Shown here: piece after piece, positions 1-5,419 of the stretch
How the letters are laid out: each line of letters opens with the position of its first letter
Position numbering within the stretch: position 1 is the stretch's first letter
Origin: Planctomycetota bacterium
Lineage (GTDB): Bacteria > Planctomycetota > Phycisphaerae > Sedimentisphaerales > SM23-30
Assembly (NCBI GenBank): GCA_029573975.1
Contig: JAKQBU010000107.1
Location: 1-6,355, forward strand
Reading direction: 5' to 3'
Length of the DNA: 6,355 nucleotides
Position numbers and translations under genes: made by a program
The notes under the pieces: generated by a model
Told to the model about the DNA's origin: nothing
The model's database searches: none
What the model saw: only the letters and a program-made list of their open reading frames with translations

Positions 1-2
1 TC

Positions 3-317
3 AAAGTGATGAGCCGCCAGCTTGGCCCCTGCCGGCTCCTGCGGCAGATCAATGGGTACGATCATCCCACCCAGGGGATTCAGGCCTTTTTATTCGAAGG
101 GCCGATGCGGTATCAGGTGGCCGCCTGGTGCATCGAGGGCCCGCAGGAAGTTACCCTCGAAACCAACAGTTCCTGGCCGATTCAGGCAATCGACAACCTG
201 GGCAATCCCGTGGAAATCCGTTCCAATCAGGATCACCTGGCGGTTATCAAACTATCTCGCGCCCCGGTTTACATTACCGGCATGGACAGCGACTGTGCGA
301 TACAAGCCATTCCATGA
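3..317 (+). CDS. C-terminal fragment of a probable carbohydrate-active (glycosidase-like) protein
   Basis: The window opens inside this gene, and only the last 104 codons are visible, ending in TGA at 315-317. The GTG and ATG near the left edge are probably internal codons. The fragment reads as alternating short beta strands with no membrane segment. Its last third contains a 'VTLETN ... AIDNLGNPVEI ... LAVIKLSRAPVYITG' pattern. Many bacterial glycoside hydrolases (GH5/GH39/GH42-like) end in a similar beta-sandwich with a final 'sPvYl.G' strand, so I infer a glycosidase-type enzyme. No catalytic residue is in view, so neither family nor substrate can be named. A gap of 103 bases separates it from the next gene on the same strand, so co-transcription is possible but not shown. 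I am confident that it is coding and much less so of the function. Confidence 0.65.
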   Translation, partial: KVMSRQLGPCRLLRQINGYDHPTQGIQAFLFEGPMRYQVAAWCIEGPQEVTLETNSSWPIQAIDNLGNPVEIRSNQDHLAVIKLSRAPVYITGMDSDCAIQAIP

Positions 318-408
318 TGGGCAGAAGCTCCAGGAATACTGTGTCCCGTAAAATGGCTTTCACTCAGGCAAAACGTTACTTTGGAAATGCAGATTAGCTT
401 TTTAACAT

Positions 409-414
409 AGGAGA
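409..414 (+). promoter_or_regulatory. Shine-Dalgarno site that fixes a GTG start
   Basis: AGGAGA lies six bases before the GTG at 421. This near-consensus spacing supports GTG 421 over the in-frame ATG at 442. The protein then begins MKYLRF, like the usual N-terminus of its family. Confidence 0.7.
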
Positions 415-420
415 ACCGTA

Positions 421-1215
421 GTGAAATATCTTAGATTTTTGATGGGGGAACAGGGTGCGGTTTCCGGAATTGGGGAGCCGGATGGTACCATTGAGCTGAT
501 CGAAGGGCCGATCCTCGGAGAGCATACGCGGACGGGGAAAAAAATAAAAGGACACGAGATCCGGCGATATTTGCCGCCGGTGGATCCGCCGAACATCATC
601 GCCGTAGGACGCAATTACGCCGAGCACGCCAAGGAACTCAAGCACGATCTGCCGACGGTTCCGCTGCTGTTTATGAAAGCCACGACCAGCCTGACCGGCC
701 ATCGCTGCCCCGTGCTGGTGCCGGCCGCGGCTCCCCATAAGGTGGATTATGAAGCGGAATTGGTGATTGTCATCGGGAAAAAAGGCAAGCATATCAAGCC
801 GGAGGAGGCGGCTCATTATATTTTCGGCTACACCATAGCGAATGATATTTCCGCCCGTGATGTCCAATTGGAGATCGACAGCCAGTGGATTCGCGGCAAG
901 TCCTTTGATACCTTTGCCCCGCTGGGGCCGGCGGTCGAAACGGAGCTGGACCCTTCCGCTCTGGGAGTCCGGATGTTTCTGAACGGAAAATGCATGCAGG
1001 ATGGCAATACGCGGGATATGATTTTCCCCGTGCCGGAACTGGTCAGTTTCATCTCCCGGCACATGACCCTGCTGCCGGGCACGGTTATCTTGACGGGAAC
1101 CCCTTCCGGCGTCGGCTACGGCCGGGAAGTGCCGGTTTTCCTGAAACCGGGCGATCAACTGGCGGTCGAGGTGGAAGGAATCGGCCGGCTGGAAAATCCC
1201 GTGGCGGCGGAATAA
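421..1215 (+). CDS. Fumarylacetoacetate hydrolase (FAH) family protein
   Basis: This complete 264-residue protein is of the usual length for single-domain FAH-fold enzymes, which hydrolyse, decarboxylate or isomerise 2-oxo or 2-hydroxy-dienoic acids using Mg2+ or Mn2+ in the cytosol. A short N-terminal domain (about 1-50) precedes the catalytic fold, which starts at PPNIIAVGRNYAEHAKEL (56-73) and contains the likely catalytic His69. The metal ligands are visible as Glu111 and Glu113 in DYEAEL and Asp142 in IANDISARD. Other family signatures are Lys86 in FMKATTS, RGKSFDTFAPLGP (158-170) and LTGTPSGVG (224-232). Close relatives are variously labelled 2-hydroxyhepta-2,4-diene-1,7-dioate isomerase, fumarylpyruvate hydrolase or acylpyruvase (FAHD1-like). 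The sequence alone does not choose between them, and no aromatic-degradation genes are in view. The GTG start has a good ribosome binding site. The gene converges on the phosphorylase gene. The family call is firm; the substrate is unknown. Confidence 0.93.
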   Translation: MKYLRFLMGEQGAVSGIGEPDGTIELIEGPILGEHTRTGKKIKGHEIRRYLPPVDPPNIIAVGRNYAEHAKELKHDLPTVPLLFMKATTSLTGHRCPVLVPAAAPHKVDYEAELVIVIGKKGKHIKPEEAAHYIFGYTIANDISARDVQLEIDSQWIRGKSFDTFAPLGPAVETELDPSALGVRMFLNGKCMQDGNTRDMIFPVPELVSFISRHMTLLPGTVILTGTPSGVGYGREVPVFLKPGDQLAVEVEGIGRLENPVAAE

Positions 1216-1227
1216 AATCATGCCCCT

Positions 1228-1268
1228 AAAAAACTACCCTGGTACCGATCCCTCGAGGTGCCAGGGTA
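1228..1268 (-). terminator. Intrinsic terminator of the glucan phosphorylase gene
   Basis: Arms 1235-1246 and 1257-1268 form a hairpin with a 10-base loop. The outer eight pairs (TACCCTGG with CCAGGGTA) are perfect. Read on the minus strand, one C-A mismatch follows and then three more pairs. On that strand the stem is followed by one G and six T residues (1233-1228), the classical rho-independent layout, 48 bases past the phosphorylase stop codon. Read on the plus strand, the ninth position becomes a G-U pair, giving a 12-pair stem, but no T-tract follows. It should therefore terminate the minus-strand transcript mainly, though the stem may also protect the 3' end of the FAH-family mRNA. Confidence 0.82.
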
Positions 1269-1315
1269 TCGAACAGATCATCGCCGGGGCCATGTTCTGC
1301 CGCTTGGTTGAATTT

Positions 1316-3913
1316 TTATTCAGGGACTTTGATTTTCTGCGGATCCGCAGCCGCCTCTTCATCCCAGCGGATCAGGCCGGTATCGTATTTGTCCACCAGA
1401 TCATTGTGATAGGGAATGATCCGAACGGCAAAGCCGCACTGGCCGCTGTACCGGCAGGGGATGTAGCCGCGGAATATGTGATATTCTCCAGTAGCCGTCC
1501 CGATACTTTCCATCGGAACCGCTTCGCCGCGCTGGATATTGCCGTCGGAATCCACCAGCCCGTAATATAATTCCACCAGTACTTCGCTTGGATCAATACT
1601 GCCCAGTTTGACCTGGCAGCGAACCTGCAATTTCCCACCCACGCTCAGTTCCCCCTGGCTGACAAATTCGACTTTGCCGGTGGACACTTCCGACCAGCGG
1701 TCGCGGATACTTTCTTTCCAATCGGACAGGGATTTGATCCGTTCCATAGATTCGACGACAAAATCATGCCACCGTTGGCTGCTGGGCAGATAGAAGCCCT
1801 GGGCATATTCGGCCACCATGCGGGCGGTGGAAAACTGGGCAATGAGATTGCGCATCGAGTTTTTCATCATGTCCGTCCAATGCCGCGGCAGCCGGTCCGA
1901 AGTGCGGTCATAAAAACGGGGAATGACTTCCTTTTCCAGCAGATTATATAGGGCATGGGATTCGACTTCGTCTTCATAGACTTTATCCTGGTAGCTTTCT
2001 CCCTGGCCGATGGCCCAGCCGGTTCCGGGCGCATATCCCTCGCACCACCAGCCGTCCAGAATGCTCAAGTTAATCCCGCCGTTGGCCAGGACTTTCATGC
2101 CGCTGGTACCGGAGGCTTCCATCCCGCGCCGGGGAGTATTCAGCCATACGTCCACGCCCTGCACCAGATACCGGGCTACATTGATATCGTAATTTTCCAG
2201 GAATACCACTCGCCGGCGGAAAGGTTCTTCCCCGACATAATGCACGATCTTCCGGATAAATTCCTTGCCCTCGGTGTCCTTGGGGTGGGCCTTGCCCGCA
2301 AATATAAGCTGGACGGGACGCTCTTTGTTGGAAATGATTTTTTTGAACCGTTCCATATCATGGAACAGCAGCGTGCCTCTCTTGTACGTGGCGAATCGCC
2401 GGGCAAAGCCGATGGTCAGGGCCTCCGGATCCAGAACCTCCTCCGCCACAGCGATTTCCGCCGGACTGGCGCCGCGACGAACCAATTGCGATTTCAGGCT
2501 TTTTCGGGCAAACGAAACCAGCCGTTCGCGCCGGCGCTCGTGGGTACGCCATAATTCCTCGTCCGGAATTTGATCAATCTGGTTATAGATGGCGGTGTTG
2601 CTGGGCTGATCCGCCCACCCACTCCCCAGATACCGATCAAACAATTCATTCATCTCCCGGGAAATCCAACTCCGCACATGAATCCCGTTGGTAATGGAGG
2701 TAATCGGCACTTCATCGACCGGAACGCCGGGCCAGGTATGCTGGCACATCTGGCGGGAAACCTCCCCATGCAATTGGCTGACCCCATTGCGATGGCTGGA
2801 TAACCGCAGGGCCAGCTCGGTCATGCTAAACGATTCGTTGGTGTCGCGCGAATTGACACGGCCCAGCCCCAGGAAATCCTGCCAGCCAATGCTTAGCTGT
2901 TTACTGTACTCGCTGAAATATCTCTCCATCATGGCCGGTGAAAACGAATCGTGCCCGGCCGGGACGGGAGTATGAGTTGTAAATACATTGCCGGTTATGG
3001 CGGCTTCTTTGGCCTGGGCAAAATTCAACTGCTTTTCTTCCATTAACACCCGGATTCGTTCCAAAGCCAGAAACGCCGCATGGCCTTCATTCATATGGCA
3101 AACATACGGATCGATTCCCAGCGTTTTGATTGCCCGAAAACCGCCGATCCCCAGCAGAATTTCCTGCCGCAAACGCATTTCGTTATCCCCGCCATACAAC
3201 TGGGCGGTAATCTGCCGGTCTTCTATCCGGTTGCAGCGCATGTTGGTATCCAGCAGATACAAATCCACGCGGCCTACGAGGATCCGCCAGATTTGCACCA
3301 CCACATCCCGGTCTCCGATATTGACATGAAAACGGATCGGCCGTCCGTCTTCCCGCAACATCAGCCGGATGGGCATATTGTAAAAGTCATTTTCCGGATA
3401 CGATTCCTGCTGCCAGCCGTCCGCGTTCAAATACTGTTGAAAATACCCCTGCCGGTAGAGCAATCCGACGCCGACCAGCGGCAAGCCCAGATCGCTGGCA
3501 CTTTTGAGGTGATCACCGGCGAGAATGCCCAGACCGCCGGAATAAATCGGCAGGCATTCGTTCAAGCCGAATTCAGCGCTGAAATAAGCAATCGTTCCCG
3601 GCTGCTGTTTGTAATCGATGGAGTCATACCAGCGCGGCCGGCGCATGTAGGCATCCAGTTTTTTGCTGATGCGGTCCAGATGAGACAGAAATCCAGCATC
3701 TTCGGCAACCTTATTCAGCCGCTCCTGAGAAAGCTGGCCCAGCATCTTCACCGGATTATGGCCGCATTTTTCCCACAATTCCCGGTCCAGCCGGCGAAAC
3801 ATATCCGTGGCGTCGTGATCCCAGCACCACCACAAATTATACGCAATATCTTTCAGACTCTGCAAAGCCTCTGGTAAGGAAGGTACTACCACATAGGTTC
3901 TTACAGTTCGCAT
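1316..3913 (-). CDS. glgP: Alpha-glucan (glycogen/maltodextrin) phosphorylase, GT35, DUF3417-containing type
   Basis: This 865-residue enzyme should split alpha-1,4-glucans with phosphate to give glucose-1-phosphate, using pyridoxal phosphate (PLP). It belongs to the divergent bacterial/archaeal phosphorylase branch rather than the E. coli GlgP/MalP branch. An N-terminal DUF3417-like region comes first (about 11-95, with AYNLWWCWDHDA). Then come AYFSAEFGLNECLPIYSGGLGILAGDHLKSASDLGLPLVGVGL (109-151), HMNEGHAAF (273-281), TTHTPVPAGHD (312-322), SITNGIH (406-412), GFARRFATYKR (502-512) and the PLP-site segment EASGTSGMK (599-607), with Lys607 the expected Schiff-base lysine. A C-terminal beta-rich extension (about 745-850) is usual in this branch. 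No catalytic motif is missing. The ATG at 3913-3911 follows an AGAGGT ribosome site (3926-3921) with seven bases between them. The gene stands alone, divergent from the sigma-factor operon, and ends at a hairpin terminator. Confidence 0.96.
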   Translation of the reverse strand: MRTVRTYVVVPSLPEALQSLKDIAYNLWWCWDHDATDMFRRLDRELWEKCGHNPVKMLGQLSQERLNKVAEDAGFLSHLDRISKKLDAYMRRPRWYDSIDYKQQPGTIAYFSAEFGLNECLPIYSGGLGILAGDHLKSASDLGLPLVGVGLLYRQGYFQQYLNADGWQQESYPENDFYNMPIRLMLREDGRPIRFHVNIGDRDVVVQIWRILVGRVDLYLLDTNMRCNRIEDRQITAQLYGGDNEMRLRQEILLGIGGFRAIKTLGIDPYVCHMNEGHAAFLALERIRVLMEEKQLNFAQAKEAAITGNVFTTHTPVPAGHDSFSPAMMERYFSEYSKQLSIGWQDFLGLGRVNSRDTNESFSMTELALRLSSHRNGVSQLHGEVSRQMCQHTWPGVPVDEVPITSITNGIHVRSWISREMNELFDRYLGSGWADQPSNTAIYNQIDQIPDEELWRTHERRRERLVSFARKSLKSQLVRRGASPAEIAVAEEVLDPEALTIGFARRFATYKRGTLLFHDMERFKKIISNKERPVQLIFAGKAHPKDTEGKEFIRKIVHYVGEEPFRRRVVFLENYDINVARYLVQGVDVWLNTPRRGMEASGTSGMKVLANGGINLSILDGWWCEGYAPGTGWAIGQGESYQDKVYEDEVESHALYNLLEKEVIPRFYDRTSDRLPRHWTDMMKNSMRNLIAQFSTARMVAEYAQGFYLPSSQRWHDFVVESMERIKSLSDWKESIRDRWSEVSTGKVEFVSQGELSVGGKLQVRCQVKLGSIDPSEVLVELYYGLVDSDGNIQRGEAVPMESIGTATGEYHIFRGYIPCRYSGQCGFAVRIIPYHNDLVDKYDTGLIRWDEEAAADPQKIKVPE

Positions 3914-3948
3914 AAAATCAACCTCTATAAATACTTAAGGCTATTTTT

Positions 3949-3984
3949 AACCTTGGTTTTCAACCAAATAACGTTTCCAAGGTT
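3949..3984. repeat. Inverted repeat with 8-base arms in the phosphorylase leader
   Basis: AACCTTGG (3949-3956) and CCAAGGTT (3977-3984) are perfect reverse complements separated by 20 bases. A competing smaller dyad, TTGGTT (3953-3958) with AACCAA (3962-3967), uses part of the left arm. The right arm overlaps the next dyad by five bases. It could be an operator or an RNA hairpin in the phosphorylase 5' leader; the sequence does not decide. Confidence 0.6.
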
Positions 3985-4019
3985 CGTAACGTATTATTTC
4001 TTCGGCATTTTACGAACCT
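3980..4019. repeat. Inverted repeat with perfect 10-base arms
   Basis: AGGTTCGTAA (3980-3989) and TTACGAACCT (4010-4019) are exact reverse complements around a 20-base spacer. The left arm shares bases 3980-3984 with the neighbouring dyad, so the two hairpins could not both form in one RNA. It is either a paired regulator-binding site or part of a switching leader structure upstream of the phosphorylase gene. Confidence 0.65.
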
Positions 4020-4025
4020 GAATCC

Positions 4026-4043
4026 AGAACAAATATCTGTTCT
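4026..4043. promoter_or_regulatory. Palindromic operator-like site
   Basis: AGAACA (4026-4031) and TGTTCT (4038-4043) flank six bases with a palindromic ATAT core. The 18-base site is symmetric except for one mismatched pair. Compact symmetry of this kind is typical of sites for dimeric repressors. It resembles but does not match the Gram-positive LexA box, because the GAAC and GTTC halves are eight bases apart instead of four. The binding protein is unknown. Confidence 0.4.
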
Positions 4044-4056
4044 CATACGGTTATTT

Positions 4057-4084
4057 TTGATATGATGCCATAGGCAGATACCAA
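4057..4084 (-). promoter_or_regulatory. Weak candidate promoter for the phosphorylase gene
   Basis: On the minus strand, TTGGTA (4084-4079) is followed after 16 bases by TATCAA (4062-4057). Each hexamer matches the housekeeping sigma consensus at four of six positions. Transcription from here would start near 4050 and place all the nearby dyads inside a leader of roughly 135 bases. Matches this weak occur often by chance in AT-rich DNA. Confidence 0.22.
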
Positions 4085-4167
4085 AAACCCGTCTATATAT
4101 TATCGGTCCAACCGGATAAAAGAAAGCAGTCTATAATTTTTTGCCGGAAATACAATGTAAACCTCGG

Positions 4168-4196
4168 TTGAAATCTTAATCTCTTATAATTAATAT
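4168..4196 (+). promoter_or_regulatory. Candidate sigma-70-type promoter for the sigma-factor operon
   Basis: TTGAAA (4168-4173) and TAATAT (4191-4196) are 17 bases apart, the optimal spacing, and match the consensus at five and four of six positions. A perfect TATAAT (4185-4190) lies just upstream of the -10 but has no good -35 partner. The predicted start near 4203 would leave a leader of about 110 bases. The -35 hexamer overlaps an AACCTCGGTT motif (4160-4169), a possible operator. I did not find a convincing ECF-type autoregulatory promoter (AAC-rich -35 with a GTC-type -10). Confidence 0.45.
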
Positions 4197-4314
4197 AGTT
4201 GCGCATATTATCCCCAGGACCGGCCTTGAGATGACTAGCTATAAGGCGGGTGTCAGACAAAAAGTTTGCAATAATTTTAACTTCAGGCCGTTAAAATAGA
4301 TAGAATAAGACCTC

Positions 4315-4893
4315 ATGGAACGAGATTTATTGGAACAAAAGATCCAGCTCTGCCAGATGGGCAGTGCGGATGCTTTTGCCTGGATGCTGGAGGAATATGG
4401 ACCCCGGCTCTATGGGTATTTTTTCCGGACTACCGGATCCCCCGGCGCCGCCGACGATTTAGTCCAGGAATTGTTTGTCAGATTACTGGAAAAAATTGGT
4501 GAATATCGGCACGAAGGCCGTTTTGAACACTGGCTCTTTCGGATTGCCGCCAATTTGACCCGGGATTATTTCCGGCGGCAGAAAAAAACACCGGTATTCT
4601 TTTCGGTTTTGGAAAAGGCAAAGGAAAATTCGCAATGGCCGGAAGAATTGGCTGGAAGCGAATCGGGTACCGAAAGCCCGATGGAACGACAGGAACAAAT
4701 GGATCTGCTACAAAAGGCCTTACAGCAGTTATCGGACCTGGATCGCCAGATCATCCTGGCACGCCATTATAGCCAGCTTAGTTTCGACCAGTTGGCCCGG
4801 CAATTCCAGTTACCGATCGGAACGGTCTTGTCCAAGGTCCACCGCGGCTTGAAATTGCTCAAAAGGATATTGACTGAAAATGAAAAAGAATAA
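4315..4893 (+). CDS. ECF-type RNA polymerase sigma factor
   Basis: This 192-residue protein is the size of group 4 (extracytoplasmic function) sigma factors, which bind core RNA polymerase and redirect it to a small set of promoters. Region 2 covers about 20-88: AFAWMLEEYGPRLYGYFFRTTG, then the DDLVQELFVRLLEKI core-binding helix, then FEHWLFRIAANLTRDYFRRQKK, the usual -10 recognition segment. A variable linker (about 95-125) leads to region 4 (about 128-187), with LSDLDRQIILARHYSQLSFDQLARQF and PIGTVLSKVHRGLKLLKR, the helix-turn-helix for the -35. ATG 4315 is the first start after an in-frame stop at 4306-4308. Only a weak purine stretch (AAGA, 4307-4310) precedes it, so translation initiation may be inefficient or SD-independent. 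The next gene overlaps its last 14 bases, as expected for a sigma/anti-sigma pair. The regulon is unknown. Confidence 0.93.
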   Translation: MERDLLEQKIQLCQMGSADAFAWMLEEYGPRLYGYFFRTTGSPGAADDLVQELFVRLLEKIGEYRHEGRFEHWLFRIAANLTRDYFRRQKKTPVFFSVLEKAKENSQWPEELAGSESGTESPMERQEQMDLLQKALQQLSDLDRQIILARHYSQLSFDQLARQFQLPIGTVLSKVHRGLKLLKRILTENEKE

Positions 4894-5419
4894 TCAGGAA
4901 GAATTAAATCGGCTTTTACAGCAGCTTTCGCTGGATAAAGACCAGGCCGACGAAATGGTGCGTGATATCGAGGCCGGCCAGAAATGCCTGAATCAATGCG
5001 CAGACCCTTCGCTGCCGGCGGAAGTAAAAAACCGTATTCTGCAAACGATCCAGCAAACCTGCTCCCGCCGGCGACAAAGACGCTGGGTGATTCGCCTCAC
5101 CCAGGCGGCAGCCGGAATACTGCTGGTCATCGGCATCGGCCTGATGATCCGGCAAAGTCGGATCCTCCCCCCGCCGGAGGAACCGCTGGTAGCCAGAACG
5201 GATTGGGAATGGCTGGATCATGAAGAAGTGATTTTCGAAGCTACCCTGGCCGAAGATGAATACGAAACCAGTTATGATGTGGATGATATCAGTCTAACCG
5301 AATGGATGTGGACGCAGGTTCAGGAGAATGAGGGAGAAGGCAGTGTTAGAAAGGAATATCGTTATGAAAATAGCGACAGGCATATTAATTGCTCTTTCAG
5401 TTTTAATTTGGTATCCTAG
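4880..5419 (+). CDS. Single-pass membrane protein, probable anti-sigma factor
   Basis: I do not recognise a named family in these 179 residues; the role is inferred from position and topology. The N-terminal 70 residues are hydrophilic and helical, and end in a basic cluster (CSRRRQRR, 61-68). One hydrophobic segment follows (about 71-90, AAAGILLVIGIGLMI). The positive-inside rule puts the N-terminus in the cytoplasm and the C-terminus outside, as in membrane anti-sigma factors. The canonical zinc motif HxxxCxxC is absent; only a C-x3-C pair (Cys36, Cys40) is present. The external part is very acidic: residues 99-154 hold about 19 Asp/Glu and one Arg. ATG 4880 follows an in-frame stop at 4871-4873, with AAGGA at 4863-4867 as a somewhat distant ribosome site. 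It overlaps the sigma gene by 14 bases, and its last 18 codons overlap the next gene. It could instead be an uncharacterised membrane partner. Confidence 0.75.
   Translation: MKKNNQEELNRLLQQLSLDKDQADEMVRDIEAGQKCLNQCADPSLPAEVKNRILQTIQQTCSRRRQRRWVIRLTQAAAGILLVIGIGLMIRQSRILPPPEEPLVARTDWEWLDHEEVIFEATLAEDEYETSYDVDDISLTEWMWTQVQENEGEGSVRKEYRYENSDRHINCSFSFNLVS
5350..5355 (+). promoter_or_regulatory. Shine-Dalgarno site selecting ATG 5364
   Basis: AAAGGA lies eight bases before ATG 5364, inside the preceding gene. It supports that start over the in-frame ATG at 5328, which would put 12 charged residues before the signal peptide. Confidence 0.65.

Larger units (their letters stand above)
3914..4314. 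other. AT-rich divergent intergenic region
   Basis: These 401 bases separate the phosphorylase start (minus strand) from the sigma-factor start (plus strand) and contain no convincing ORF. They are much richer in A and T than the flanking genes. They carry at least three clear inverted repeats and a plausible plus-strand promoter, listed separately. The first 110 bases next to the phosphorylase hold most of the dyads. The stretch 4200-4314, just before the sigma gene, shows no strong motif. I recognise no known riboswitch or structured RNA here, although a long 5' leader on either side is possible. Confidence 0.85.

Noticed and set aside
394..1221. A 275-codon minus-strand ORF opposite the FAH-family gene
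   Set aside because: The plus-strand reading has clear family motifs. The minus-strand translation is low in recognisable structure and rich in His, Arg and Gln, as expected for an antisense frame.
1955..2554. A 199-codon plus-strand ORF inside the phosphorylase region
   Set aside because: It lies wholly opposite conserved phosphorylase motifs, with no domain of its own.
3080..3877. A 265-codon plus-strand ORF opposite the phosphorylase gene
   Set aside because: It is the antisense shadow of a strongly conserved enzyme, has no recognisable domain, and its composition follows from the opposite strand's codon use.
4026..4043. A LexA/SOS box
   Set aside because: The GAAC and GTTC halves are separated by eight bases, not the four of the Gram-positive box, and no SOS gene is adjacent.
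4224..4247. A GCCTT ... AAGGC dyad before the sigma gene
   Set aside because: The arms are only five bases with no extension and are expected by chance in a region this size.
5328..5363. An upstream in-frame ATG giving the exported protein 12 extra residues
   Set aside because: It would put a charged stretch before the signal peptide. ATG 5364 has a better ribosome site and gives a standard signal sequence.
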